Shown: positions 8,414 through 18,845 of the stretch, piece by piece | How the letters are laid out: every line of letters begins with the position of its first letter | Numbering within the stretch: position 1 is the first letter of the stretch | Origin: Burkholderiales bacterium | GTDB taxonomy: Bacteria > Pseudomonadota > Gammaproteobacteria > Burkholderiales > Burkholderiaceae_C | DNA length: 39,199 bases | Assembly: GCA_021732385.1 (NCBI GenBank) | Contig: JAKFVA010000039.1 | Location: 1 to 39,199 of the forward strand | Direction: 5' to 3' | Notes under the pieces: model-generated | Told to the model about the DNA's origin: nothing | The model's input: only the letters and a program-made list of their open reading frames with translations | The model's database searches: none | Made by a program: the position numbers and the translations under genes

Positions 8414-9837
8414 GGGATTGCCTCGCGCATCAGCGCTTCAATCTCGTCGGGGTTGACGGGAACGCCGCGGGAAACCAGCTCACAGCCGCTCTCGTTGACG
8501 ATGGCATCGTCCTCAATCCGGATACCGATATTCCAGAACTGCTCGGGCACGCCTTCGGTGGGGCGCACGTAGATGCCAGGCTCCAGGGTCAGTACCATGC
8601 CTGGGCGCAAAACACGGCTCTCGCGGTTGATGATGGCTTCGCCGCTCAGCGGGTCCTGGCGCACGCTGGGCGTTGCCGGTTTGTTGGGCGAGGACTCCAC
8701 ATAGCTGCCGCAGTCATGCACATCCATGCCCAGCCAGTGGCTGGTTCGGTGCATGTAAAACGCAAAATAGGCGCGCTTTTCAATCACATCCTGCAAACTG
8801 CCCACCTTGTTTTTGTCCAGCAACCCCAAATGAAGCATCCCTTGTGCCAGCACCTCTACGGCAGCCTCATGCGGGTCGGTAAAGCGCGCGCCTGGCCGGG
8901 TGGCGGCTACCGACGCCTCTTGCGCAGCCAGGACCAGTTCATACAGCGCGCGCTGCGGGCTGGTGAAGCGGCCGTTGGCTGGGAAGGTGCGGGTGATGTC
9001 GCTGGCGTAGCCATCTAGCTCGCAGCCAGCGTCAATCAACACCAGATCACCACTGCGCACCGGTGCGGCATCGGCGCGGTAGTGCAACACGCAGGCATTG
9101 GCCCCAGCGGCAACAATAGAGCTGTAAGCCGGGTACTGTGAGCCCTGACGGCGAAATTCGTGCAGCAGTTCGGCGTCCAGATGGAACTCGCGCACGTCCT
9201 GACCTTGACGCAACATGCGGGCAGACAGCTGCATCGCGCGGATATGCCCAATAGCGCTGATTTGTGCAGCCCGGCGCATAGTGGCCTGCTCGTGGGCGTC
9301 CTTGAAGAGGCGCATTTCATCAAGCACGGCGCACAAGTCGTGTTGTTGGCCAGGGCATTGCACGCCAAAACGCACCCGGGCACGTACCTTGCCCAGCCAC
9401 ATTGCCACTTGACCCTCCAGGCCGTCGTGGGTAGCGAAGGGGTACCAAACGCTGGTTTGATTTTCCAGTAGACGCGGTAGTTGCGTGTCCAGGTTGGCAA
9501 TGTCATGCGCGGCATCAATTGCCAGCAGGGCAGGCGCGGCTTGTGGGCCCAGCCGTAAGCCATCCCAGATTTCACGCTCGGGGTCTTTGGGTTGGCAAAA
9601 CAAGGTGGTGTGGCCCCGGCTGTCGATGACCAGGCAGGCATTGGGCTCGGTAAAGCCGCTCAGGTAGTAAAAATAGCTGTCGTGCCGGTATAAATAGTCG
9701 CTGTCGCGGTTGCGCGAACGCTCTGGCGCCGTCGGGATAAGGGCAATGCTGTCCGGGCCCAGGGCGGCTGCCAGCCGGGCGCGGCGCGCGGCGTAAATCG
9801 ACGCATTGAAATCAGGCGGCAGTGTGGTGACTTGCAT
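8410..9837 (-). CDS. pepP: Xaa-Pro aminopeptidase (aminopeptidase P)
   Basis: 475 residues. The N-terminal non-catalytic domain shows SRNRDSDYLYRHDSYFYYLSGF, typical of AMP-N domains. The pita-bread catalytic half carries the dinuclear metal ligands: the two Asp in LIDAGCELDGYASDITRTFP, His in HRTSHWLGMDVHD, Glu in LTLEPGIY and Glu in GIRIEDD. It removes N-terminal residues that precede proline, in the cytoplasm. Its start overlaps the end of murU by 26 bp, and its stop overlaps the mtnP start, so murU-pepP-mtnP are one operon. Confidence 0.95.
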   Translation of the reverse strand: MQVTTLPPDFNASIYAARRARLAAALGPDSIALIPTAPERSRNRDSDYLYRHDSYFYYLSGFTEPNACLVIDSRGHTTLFCQPKDPEREIWDGLRLGPQAAPALLAIDAAHDIANLDTQLPRLLENQTSVWYPFATHDGLEGQVAMWLGKVRARVRFGVQCPGQQHDLCAVLDEMRLFKDAHEQATMRRAAQISAIGHIRAMQLSARMLRQGQDVREFHLDAELLHEFRRQGSQYPAYSSIVAAGANACVLHYRADAAPVRSGDLVLIDAGCELDGYASDITRTFPANGRFTSPQRALYELVLAAQEASVAATRPGARFTDPHEAAVEVLAQGMLHLGLLDKNKVGSLQDVIEKRAYFAFYMHRTSHWLGMDVHDCGSYVESSPNKPATPSVRQDPLSGEAIINRESRVLRPGMVLTLEPGIYVRPTEGVPEQFWNIGIRIEDDAIVNESGCELVSRGVPVNPDEIEALMREAIP

Positions 9838-10576
9838 GGTGGGTATTAAGCTGGATCAGGCGCTCTGGTGTTCCTACATCAGTCCAAGCGCCCGCATACA
9901 AGCTGGCACTGACTTTGCCATTGTCCATGGCCGTGCGCAACAACGCCGCCAAAGGGGCTACTGTGCCGCCGGGGTTGCCAAATGGAATCAGGCACCAAGG
10001 CGGCGCAAACAAGGCGCGGCGGTACAGGGCAATACCTGAGAACGTGAATTTTGTGTCGGCTGCGTTCAGGGCGAGCCCATCTGCGGCCAGCCCGAAATCG
10101 CCCGCTAAATGGTGCGCAGGATTGGGCACCAGCCACAGGTGGGCCAGCTGGCCGCTACCGGCAAAGTGCTGCATGGCGCTGGGCGCAAACACAAAGTCCG
10201 GGGCAAACACATCGCCAGCCACGGCCCAGAACATTTCGTCCAACTGCGGCAAGGCGCGTGCAATGCCACCGGCTGTTTCGAGGGCATGGCCAAAGTCCAC
10301 GCCTTCGTTGGAGTACGAAATTGATAGCGAAAGGCGCTTGCCAGTTGGGGGCTGCAGATCAAAAAGATTTGAAAAATAAGCGGGAATCTGCGCGCCCAAC
10401 CACGCGGTATTCACCACCACGCGGGCCAGTCCGCCATGCGCCAGCGCTTCCAGGTGCCATTGCATCAGGGGTTTGCCGCGCACCTGCAGTAGCGGCTTTG
10501 GCGTGACGTCGGTCAACGCCCCCATGCGCACACCGCGGCCGGCCGCCAGCACAATAGCTTGTGCCAGTATGCTCAT
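9812..10576 (-). CDS. murU: N-acetylmuramate-1-phosphate uridylyltransferase-like nucleotidyltransferase
   Basis: 254 residues with the nucleotidyltransferase signature AIVLAAGRGVRMGALTDVTPKPLLQVRGKPLM at the N terminus (LAAGxGxRM, Thr-Pro-Lys-Pro-Leu). The acidic metal site lies in VAGDVFAPDF, and the C terminus shows FTFSGIALYRRALF and WTDVGTPERL. This fits MurU, which makes UDP-MurNAc from MurNAc-1-phosphate in the cell-wall recycling shortcut. Its usual partner kinase AmgK is not adjacent here, so another NDP-sugar pyrophosphorylase activity cannot be excluded. It is divergent from tkt across a 123-bp spacer that must hold both promoters. Confidence 0.82.
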   Translation of the reverse strand: MSILAQAIVLAAGRGVRMGALTDVTPKPLLQVRGKPLMQWHLEALAHGGLARVVVNTAWLGAQIPAYFSNLFDLQPPTGKRLSLSISYSNEGVDFGHALETAGGIARALPQLDEMFWAVAGDVFAPDFVFAPSAMQHFAGSGQLAHLWLVPNPAHHLAGDFGLAADGLALNAADTKFTFSGIALYRRALFAPPWCLIPFGNPGGTVAPLAALLRTAMDNGKVSASLYAGAWTDVGTPERLIQLNTHHASHHTAA

Positions 10577-10699
10577 GGCGTGTGATGGGCGGCGCGTTGG
10601 GCTTGCATGGCAACACTGTAGAGCATGCCAAATCGCGCAGCGCTACAGCCGTTAAAATTACCGTTTTTGCATTGTCGGCCCCGCGGCTGGCTGCCTGCC

Positions 10700-12763
10700 A
10701 TGACACTCAACAACAGCCCAACAACCCCGGCAATCTGCGCCGATATGGCCAACGCCATACGCGCCCTGGCCATGGACGCTGTGCAACAAGCCAACTCCGG
10801 CCATCCCGGTGCCCCCATGGGCATGGCCGACATGGCAGTGGCGCTGTGGGCGCGGCATTTGCAACACAGCCCGCGCAACCCGCACTGGCCCGACCGCGAC
10901 CGCTTTGTCTTGTCCAACGGGCACGGCTCCATGCTGATTTATGCCTTATTGCATCTCACAGGTTATGACCTGCCGATGCAGGAGCTAAAAAACTTTCGCC
11001 AGTTGCACAGCAAGACAGCTGGCCACCCTGAAGTAGGCATTACGCCTGGCGTGGAAACCACCACCGGGCCGCTGGGCCAGGGCATCAGCAATGCGGTGGG
11101 CATGGCATTGGCCGAGAAGCTGCTGGCGGCCGAGTTCAACCGGCCAGGCCATGCAGTGGTCAACCACCACACTTATGTTTTTTTGGGCGACGGCTGCCTG
11201 ATGGAAGGTGTGAGCCACGAGGCCTGCGCACTTGCCGGGGCCTGGAAGCTGGGCAAACTGGTGGCGCTGTATGACGACAATGGCATCAGTATTGACGGCC
11301 AGGTCAGCCCGTGGTTTGTAGACGACACCCCAGCGCGCTTTCGTGCCTATGGCTGGCAGGTGATTGGCCCGTTGGATGGTCATGATGTGGACGCGCTTGA
11401 CGCCGCAATCGCACAGGCCAAGAAGAGCAGTGACAAGCCCACGCTGATCGTTTGCAAAACCCACATTGGCAAAGGCAGCCCGAACCGCGCCAACACCGCC
11501 AAAGCACATGGCGAGCCGTTGGGCGATGATGAAATCAAGCTCACCCGCGAAGCGCTGGGCTGGCCCCATGCGCCGTTTGAGATACCACTGCCGGTATACC
11601 AAGCCTGGGATGCCAAGGCCAGTGGCCTGGTCAGAGAGGCTGGCTGGGATGCCCGTTTTGCGGCCTACAAGGTAGCCCACCCGGCCCTGGCTACGGAGCT
11701 GGCGCGCCGCATGAAGGGCGACTTGCCCAAGAATTTTGACCAGGCAGTAGTTGATGCCGTGGTAGCAGCGCATACCAAAGCCGAAACCGTGGCCTCGCGC
11801 AAGGCCTCGCAACTGGCGCTGGAGGCACTAACGGCGGCCCTACCTGAACTGCTGGGCGGCAGCGCCGACTTGACCGGCTCCAACCTGACCAACACCAAAA
11901 GCACGCCGCCCTTGCGCTTTGACGCTGCGGGCCAGGTAGTGCAAACCGCAGAGGGCCAGGGTGGCCGCCACATCAACTACGGCGTGCGCGAGTTCGGCAT
12001 GGCCGCCATCATGAACGGCCTGGCCTTGCATGGCGGCTTTATTCCTTATGGCGGTACTTTCCTCACATTCAGCGATTACTCGCGTAACGCCATCCGCATG
12101 GCGGCGCTGATGAAGCAGCGCGTAGTGCATGTGTTCACACACGACAGCATTGGCCTGGGCGAAGATGGCCCCACCCACCAGAGCATTGAGCATGCGGCCA
12201 GCCTGCGGCTGATTCCCAACCTGGATGTGTGGCGGCCCTGCGATACGGCGGAAACCGTGGTGGCCTGGGCGGTGGTGCTGAAAAACAAGCAGCGGCCAAG
12301 CGCGCTGCTGCTGTCGCGCCAGAACCTGCCTTATGCGCCCAAGGCGGGACTGGAAGACATTCACAAGGGCGCTTACATCCTGGCTGAACCGGGCGAAGTA
12401 GGGCTCAGTAAAAAGACGCAGGCCGTCATCATCGCCACTGGCTCTGAAGTGCAACTGGCCTTGAAGGCCCAGGAGCTGCTGGCTATTGAAAAAATAGCGG
12501 TACGCGTGGTTTCCATGCCCAGCACCACCACGTTTGACCGGCAAAGCGCAGCCTACAAGAGCACGGTACTGCCTGCGGGCATTCCCCGGGTGGCGGTGGA
12601 GATGGGCGTGTCGGGTGGCTGGTGGAAATACGGTTGCGCAGCGGTGGTGGGTATCGACACCTATGGTGAATCAGCCCCGGCCCCAGTATTGTTCAAGCAC
12701 TTTGGCTTCACGCCAGAGAATCTGGCTCAGACCGTGCGCCTTGTCTTGCAGGGCCGCGGGTAG
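10700..12763 (+). CDS. tkt: Transketolase
   Basis: 687 residues from the ATG at 10700. Transketolase moves two-carbon ketol units in the pentose phosphate and Calvin pathways using thiamine diphosphate. Seen: [16 protein letters not shown] near residue 30, [29 protein letters not shown], the ThDP/Mg site [13 protein letters not shown]...[21 protein letters not shown] and [14 protein letters not shown] with the catalytic His region. An in-frame ATG at 10625 would add 25 residues with no family similarity, so 10700 is preferred. A palindrome of the CTAT...ATAG family lies inside the gene at 12482-12498. It runs toward a small membrane-protein gene and gap. Confidence 0.95.
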   Translation: MTLNNSPTTPAICADMANAIRALAMDAVQQANSGHPGAPMGMADMAVALWARHLQHSPRNPHWPDRDRFVLSNGHGSMLIYALLHLTGYDLPMQELKNFRQLHSKTAGHPEVGITPGVETTTGPLGQGISNAVGMALAEKLLAAEFNRPGHAVVNHHTYVFLGDGCLMEGVSHEACALAGAWKLGKLVALYDDNGISIDGQVSPWFVDDTPARFRAYGWQVIGPLDGHDVDALDAAIAQAKKSSDKPTLIVCKTHIGKGSPNRANTAKAHGEPLGDDEIKLTREALGWPHAPFEIPLPVYQAWDAKASGLVREAGWDARFAAYKVAHPALATELARRMKGDLPKNFDQAVVDAVVAAHTKAETVASRKASQLALEALTAALPELLGGSADLTGSNLTNTKSTPPLRFDAAGQVVQTAEGQGGRHINYGVREFGMAAIMNGLALHGGFIPYGGTFLTFSDYSRNAIRMAALMKQRVVHVFTHDSIGLGEDGPTHQSIEHAASLRLIPNLDVWRPCDTAETVVAWAVVLKNKQRPSALLLSRQNLPYAPKAGLEDIHKGAYILAEPGEVGLSKKTQAVIIATGSEVQLALKAQELLAIEKIAVRVVSMPSTTTFDRQSAAYKSTVLPAGIPRVAVEMGVSGGWWKYGCAAVVGIDTYGESAPAPVLFKHFGFTPENLAQTVRLVLQGRG
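12482..12498. repeat. CTAT...ATAG dispersed palindrome, copy 2 (inside tkt)
   Basis: GCTATTGAAAAAATAGC, 17 bp, with six-base inverted arms. It encodes AIEKIA in the C-terminal domain of transketolase, after QELL. Same layout as the copies at 5075, 14804, 24689 and 24917. Confidence 0.55.
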
Positions 12764-12790
12764 GCGGCTCGCATAGCATTACGTCCAGAC

Positions 12791-14421
<1,631 letters not shown>

Positions 14422-14442
14422 CCCACAGCGCGCGCTGCTGAC

Positions 14443-14476
14443 GGGCAAGCTGGGGCGTTACCCCAGGTGCTTGCCC
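14443..14476. terminator. Bulged hairpin between convergent gap and topB
   Basis: GGGCAAGC-TGGGG (14443-14455) faces CCCCA-GGT-GCTTGCCC (14461-14476), pairing 13 bases with a 3-nt bulge and a 5-nt loop. It begins 21 bp after the gap stop and overlaps the last topB codons. It lacks a T-run on either side, so intrinsic termination is plausible but not proved. Confidence 0.45.
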
Positions 14477-17442
14477 ACAATGCCAGCCAGTTCAAACATC
14501 GTTACCTGCGGTTTGCCAAACACCGCCAGCAGCTTGGTGTCAGCATTGATGGCGCGCTTGTTGGCGGCGTCCTGCAGGCCATTGGCTTTGATGTAATCCC
14601 ACAGCTTTTTAATCACTTGCGTGCGGGCTACGGCCTCGTTGCCAATTACTGCTGCCAGCGCCGCGCTGGGCGTTAAGCCCGCGCTGACTTTGCGTGGCGC
14701 TTTAGGCACGGCGGACTTGGCGCTTGCGGTCTTGCCCGCAGGTCGTTTTGCCGCAGTTTTTAGGGCTTTTTTGGCTGCAGTGCCCGCCCCTTTGGCGGAT
14801 GGCGCTACATTTTTTATAGTGCCCGGTTTGCCTGCCGTTTTGCGTGGCGGGAATTTAGAGGCACGCGGCTCAAATGCAAAATTCACCTTGCCTGCCTCAG
14901 CGTCCCAGGCCAGGTAGGCCTTGAACGGACGGCGTGTGCGCATGCTGACAAACTGGTTGAGCAAATCAGTTTTGCCCTCGGTCAGCAGTTTACTCATCTG
15001 CTCGCGCGCCACAGGCTGTTGCAAGATGATCTTGCCACTTTTAAAGTCGCAACTCGGCGTGGGCTGTGCCATTGTGGGTACGGATTTCTCGCACAAATAG
15101 CTGCTGCCAAACTCAAACACGGTGCTCTTGCACTTGGGGCAGGCACCAAGCGATTCCGTGTCGCCAAAGTCCACCAGCTCGCCGGTTTCCTCGGCCTTCT
15201 TGTCATCCCCAAAGTCAAATTCCAGTTTGTAGTTTTTACTCTCGTCGTCTAGCTTGAGCGCCAATTCGGCCACAAACGGCCAACCGGCCTTGGAGCGAAA
15301 CCCAGTCAAGGGGCCAATCTTGCGCTCGCGCACAAACACCTCCACCTCGCTGGTTTCAAAAGTGCGGCCCGCCGGGGTTTTGGTGAAAGAAAAGCCGCAG
15401 CCTTCTGACTTGCCATCTGTGCCGGTACAGCCATAGCGCCGGTAGTTTTCCTTGACCACACCCGCGCAATTCGGGCAGGGCGTACCCAGGGTGACGTAGT
15501 CGCCCGGGATGGTGTCGCGGTCGTACTCCTTGGCTTTTTTCACCATGCGCTCGGTCATTTGCGCAATCTCGGCCATAAAGGCATTGCGGCTGAGCTTGCC
15601 GTGTTCCATCTGCGCCAGCTTGTACTCCCACTCGCCGGTTAGCTCGGGCTTGGACAGCTCTTCCACGCCCAGGCCGCGCAGCAGCGTCATGAGCTGGAAT
15701 GCCTTGGCCGTGGGAATCATTTCGCGGCCTTCGCGCAGCATGTATTTCTCGTTGATCAACCCCTCGATGATGGACGCGCGGGTGGCGGGTGTGCCCAGGC
15801 CTTTTTCCTGCATCGCCTCACGCAGCTCGTCGTCTTCCACAAATTTGCCAGCGCCTTCCATCGCGCCCAGCAAAGTGGCCTCCGAGTAGCGCGCCGGTGG
15901 CCGGGTTTTCAGCGCCTTGGACTCCGCCGATTCGGTGCGCACGGCTTCGCCAGGCTGCACCGCCACCAGTTGCTGGCCCTTGTCGCCTTCTTTGGCATCG
16001 GCTACTTCATCGGCCGCTTCCTTGCCGTAAATCGCCAGCCAGCCGGGCTTGACCAAGACCTTGCCTTCGGTCTTGAAGCTGTATGCGTTGACCTGTGAAA
16101 TCCGGGTCGTCACCGAGTATTCCGCGCTCGGGTAAAACACCGCCATAAAACGGCGCACCACCAAGTCATACAGCTTTTGCTCAGCCTCGCTCAAGCCGCT
16201 GGGGGCTTGCAGCGTCGGGATGATGGCAAAGTGGTCGCTGACCTTGGTGTTGTCAAACACCCGTTTGGTCGGCTTGATGTAGCTGTTGTTCAGCGCCAGC
16301 AGGGCGTGCGGGGCCAGGTGCCGCATGCCGCTGTCGGCCAGCATGCCAAAGGTTTGCTTGACCACCGGCAGGTAGTCCTCGGGCAGCGCGCGCGAGTCGG
16401 TGCGCGGGTAAGTCAGCGCCTTGTGCCGCTCGTACAAGCTTTGCGCCAGTGCCAGCGTGGTCTTGGCCGAAAATCCAAACTTGCCATTGGCCTCGCGCTG
16501 CAGGCTGGTCAAATCAAACAGCAGCGGACTGGCCTGGCTGGTGGGCTTGGACTCTTCAGTAACCACCGCGGTTTTGCCGCGCACCGCGTCTGCAATTGCT
16601 TGCGCCTCTTGCTGCGTCCATACGCGGTCAGCGCGCTTCTCCGCGTCTTCGGCGTCTTTTTTCCATTGGGTGTTAAACCATTTGGCCGGGTATTCACCGG
16701 CCTGCGCCCCAAAGCTGGCATGAATTTCCCAGTAGTCGCGGCTTTTAAAGGCGCGAATCTGCTCTTCGCGCTCCACCACCACCGCCAGCGTGGGTGTCTG
16801 CACCCGGCCTACTGTGGTTAAGAAAAAGCCGCCGTCGCGCGAGTTGAAAGCTGTCATGGCGCGCGTGCCGTTGATGCCAACCAGCCAGTCGGCCTCAGAG
16901 CGCGAGCGCGCGGCATCGGCCAGGCCCTGCATCTGCTTTTCGCTGCGCAGGCTGTCAAAGCCGTCACGGATGGCCTGCGGCGTCATGCTTTGCAGCCACA
17001 GCCGCTGGACCGGCTTGCCCAGTGGCTTGGCTTTGGTGCCAGTGCCGGTGCCAGCGTACTGTTCGATCAGGCGAAAAATCAGCTCGCCTTCGCGCCCGGC
17101 ATCGCAGGCGTTGATGAGCGCGCCGACATCCTTGCGCTTAGCCTGCTTGACCACGGCATTCAGCCGCGTCTTGGTCTTGTCAACCGGCTTCAGGTCAAAG
17201 TAAGGTGGAATTACCGGCAAGTGGGCAAAACTCCACTTGCCGCGCTTGACGTCAAACTCTTCCGGCGCCTGAATCTCCACCAGGTGGCCAACCGCACTGG
17301 TCACCACATACTGGTCGTTCTCAAAATGCTCGTCGTGTTTTTCAAACTTGCCCGCGCTTAGTGTGAGCGCACGAACGATGTCCTGCGCCACCGAAGGCTT
17401 CTCGGCAATCACCAATGTTTTTCCGACAACTGCGTTTTTCAT
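14458..17442 (-). CDS. topB: DNA topoisomerase III with zinc-finger-like, H1-like linker and SWIB domains
   Basis: 994 residues, far longer than E. coli TopB (~650). Order: Toprim domain with LVIAEKPSVAQDIV and the metal site NACDAGREGELIF; the type IA core with TVGRVQTPTLAVV and the active-site Tyr in ALTYPRTDSRALP; LGTPATRASIIEGL; then Cys pairs CPNC...GCGF and CPKC...CDF (about 655-805) resembling topoisomerase zinc ribbons. Residues about 865-915 form a Lys/Ala/Pro-rich linker like histone H1 tails (GTAAKKALKTAAKRPAGK). From about 920 (GLTPSAALAAVIG...ANGLQDAANKRAINADTKL) it ends in a SWIB/MDM2-type domain. It decatenates DNA. It is divergent from a SET-domain gene. Confidence 0.95.
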   Translation of the reverse strand: MKNAVVGKTLVIAEKPSVAQDIVRALTLSAGKFEKHDEHFENDQYVVTSAVGHLVEIQAPEEFDVKRGKWSFAHLPVIPPYFDLKPVDKTKTRLNAVVKQAKRKDVGALINACDAGREGELIFRLIEQYAGTGTGTKAKPLGKPVQRLWLQSMTPQAIRDGFDSLRSEKQMQGLADAARSRSEADWLVGINGTRAMTAFNSRDGGFFLTTVGRVQTPTLAVVVEREEQIRAFKSRDYWEIHASFGAQAGEYPAKWFNTQWKKDAEDAEKRADRVWTQQEAQAIADAVRGKTAVVTEESKPTSQASPLLFDLTSLQREANGKFGFSAKTTLALAQSLYERHKALTYPRTDSRALPEDYLPVVKQTFGMLADSGMRHLAPHALLALNNSYIKPTKRVFDNTKVSDHFAIIPTLQAPSGLSEAEQKLYDLVVRRFMAVFYPSAEYSVTTRISQVNAYSFKTEGKVLVKPGWLAIYGKEAADEVADAKEGDKGQQLVAVQPGEAVRTESAESKALKTRPPARYSEATLLGAMEGAGKFVEDDELREAMQEKGLGTPATRASIIEGLINEKYMLREGREMIPTAKAFQLMTLLRGLGVEELSKPELTGEWEYKLAQMEHGKLSRNAFMAEIAQMTERMVKKAKEYDRDTIPGDYVTLGTPCPNCAGVVKENYRRYGCTGTDGKSEGCGFSFTKTPAGRTFETSEVEVFVRERKIGPLTGFRSKAGWPFVAELALKLDDESKNYKLEFDFGDDKKAEETGELVDFGDTESLGACPKCKSTVFEFGSSYLCEKSVPTMAQPTPSCDFKSGKIILQQPVAREQMSKLLTEGKTDLLNQFVSMRTRRPFKAYLAWDAEAGKVNFAFEPRASKFPPRKTAGKPGTIKNVAPSAKGAGTAAKKALKTAAKRPAGKTASAKSAVPKAPRKVSAGLTPSAALAAVIGNEAVARTQVIKKLWDYIKANGLQDAANKRAINADTKLLAVFGKPQVTMFELAGIVGKHLG
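14804..14820. repeat. CTAT...ATAG dispersed palindrome, copy 3 (inside topB linker)
   Basis: GCTACATTTTTTATAGT, 17 bp, an imperfect copy with the same outer bases as the others. It lies in the part of topB that codes the flexible H1-like linker (peptide TIKNVA), a region with little sequence constraint. Confidence 0.45.
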
Positions 17443-17463
17443 CTAATTACAATCCCGTTTCCT

Positions 17464-17500
17464 CGCGTGTGTGCGCGCACGCGCACGCATGTGCATGTAT
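17464..17500. other. 37-bp alternating purine-pyrimidine tract (Z-DNA-prone)
   Basis: Every base from C17464 to T17500 alternates pyrimidine and purine, mostly CG, GT and CA steps, including the 10-bp palindrome GTGCGCGCAC (17471-17480). It fills the centre of the divergent spacer between topB (start 17442) and the SET-domain gene. Alternating CG/CA tracts are the classical Z-DNA-forming sequence under negative supercoiling. Confidence 0.75.
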
Positions 17501-17523
17501 TCAACATACCAAAAAATTCTGAC

Positions 17524-18015
17524 GTGTCAAAAGCCACTTCAAAAATTGTCCCTAAAAAAGCCCGCGGCCGCCTGATCCAGGTGCGCCGCTCCGGCGTGCA
17601 CGGCAAGGGCGTGTTTGCGCTGCAAAAGATTGCGGTTGGCCAAACCTTGATTGAGTATCTGGGCGAGGTCATCACCTGGGACGAGGCGCAAGAGCGCCAT
17701 CCGCACAACCCTGAAGACCCCAACCATACCTTTTATTTCCATGTCGATGCCGACCGCGTGATTGACGCCGCGCATGGCGGCAACAGCGCCCGCTGGATCA
17801 ACCACGCCTGCGCGCCCAACTGCGAAGCCGATGAGCAGGATGGCCGCATCTTCATCAAGGCCCTGCGCGCCATTGCCCCCGGTGAAGAACTGAGCTACGA
17901 CTACGGTCTGATGATTGATGAGCGCTACACCAAGGCGCTCAAGGCCGAATACCCCTGCTGGTGCGGCGCAGCACAATGTCGCGGCACTTTGCTGGCACCC
18001 AAGCGCAGGCGCTGA
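17524..18015 (+). CDS. SET-domain protein lysine methyltransferase
   Basis: 163 residues from the GTG at 17524. SET domain motifs in order: VRRSGVHGKGVFA, YLGEVITWDE, RWINHACAPNCEA (the NHxCxPN knot motif), GEELSYDYG (ELxYDY), and a post-SET Cys cluster CWCGAAQCRGTLL. Such enzymes methylate lysine side chains with SAM; in Chlamydia homologues act on histone-like proteins. A GTG at 17467 would add 19 residues coded by the purine-pyrimidine repeat, which looks like spacer; no clear ribosome site marks either. birA follows after 3 bp, so these form an operon. The divergent topB encodes a Lys-rich H1-like linker, a candidate substrate by inference. Confidence 0.9.
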   Translation: MSKATSKIVPKKARGRLIQVRRSGVHGKGVFALQKIAVGQTLIEYLGEVITWDEAQERHPHNPEDPNHTFYFHVDADRVIDAAHGGNSARWINHACAPNCEADEQDGRIFIKALRAIAPGEELSYDYGLMIDERYTKALKAEYPCWCGAAQCRGTLLAPKRRR

Positions 18016-18018
18016 ACC

Positions 18019-18843
18019 ATGATCTGGCCGTCTGAAGCCATATGGGAAGCGGTGGTGCCCGATTTACCGGGCTTCACGGTCGAGGTGCTGCCGCAGACGG
18101 ACTCGACCAACAGCGAGCTGATGCGCCGCGCCAAGGCCGGTGACCAGCCCCCCATTTTGCTGGTGGCCGAGCACCAAACCGGTGGGCGCGGCCGCATGGG
18201 GCGGCAGTGGCACAGCGCGAGCGCCGCAGTGCCGGGCCAGCCCTTAGGCAGCCTGACTTTTTCTTTTGGTCTGCCGTTTAACCCGGCTGACTGGTCGGGT
18301 CTGTCGCTGGCGGTGGGTGTCAGTGTGGCCGACAGCCTGGATCCAGGGCGCTTGTTGGGCAAGGCTGATGGCGGCACGGGCCTGGGCCTTAAATGGCCCA
18401 ATGACCTGCTTTGGCAACAGCGCAAACTCGCGGGCGTGCTGATTGAAACCGCACTAATGGGGCCGCAACGCTATGTTGTAGTGGGTATAGGCCTGAACGT
18501 GTTGCCGGTCGTTGCGCCCGACCTGCAAACCCCATCCGCTTGGCTGGATGAATTGCTGCCTGGCCTGGGTGCCGCCGGGGCCTTGCAGCATATTGCTGCG
18601 CCGCTTGTGCAAACCCTGCTGGCCTTTGAAAGCCTGGGCTTTGCGCCGTTTCAGGCCCGCTTTCAGGCGCGCGACGCGCTGCTTGAGCAGCCAGTGCGGC
18701 TCAGTGACGGCACAACCGGCACAGCGCTGGGCGTCACAGAAACCGGGGTGCTCAAAGTGCATACCGCACAGGGCCTGCAAATCGTGGCCAGCGCCGAGGT
18801 CAGTGTGCAGCGCATGCCCGGCCCACCGCTTGCAGTTGCCTGA
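18019..18843 (+). CDS. birA: Biotin--[acetyl-CoA-carboxylase] ligase, monofunctional
   Basis: 274 residues. Ligase core: VLPQTDSTNSELMRRA, AEHQTGGRGRMGRQWHS (biotinyl-AMP loop GRGRxGR), LTFSFGLP, LGLKWPNDLLWQQRKLAGVLIE and VVVGIGLNV, then a small C-terminal SH3-like part (VRLSDGTTGTALGVTETGVLKV). It attaches biotin to the carrier domain of acetyl-CoA carboxylase. There is no N-terminal helix-turn-helix, so unlike E. coli BirA it should not repress biotin genes. It sits 3 bp after the SET gene and 2 bp before the SPOR-like gene. Confidence 0.94.
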   Translation: MIWPSEAIWEAVVPDLPGFTVEVLPQTDSTNSELMRRAKAGDQPPILLVAEHQTGGRGRMGRQWHSASAAVPGQPLGSLTFSFGLPFNPADWSGLSLAVGVSVADSLDPGRLLGKADGGTGLGLKWPNDLLWQQRKLAGVLIETALMGPQRYVVVGIGLNVLPVVAPDLQTPSAWLDELLPGLGAAGALQHIAAPLVQTLLAFESLGFAPFQARFQARDALLEQPVRLSDGTTGTALGVTETGVLKVHTAQGLQIVASAEVSVQRMPGPPLAVA

Positions 18844-18845
18844 CC

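Noticed and set aside
10577-10699. Defined sigma-70 promoter for tkt (TAAAAT near 10653)
   Set aside because: No acceptable -35 at the right distance; the spacer must contain promoters for tkt and murU but I cannot place them.
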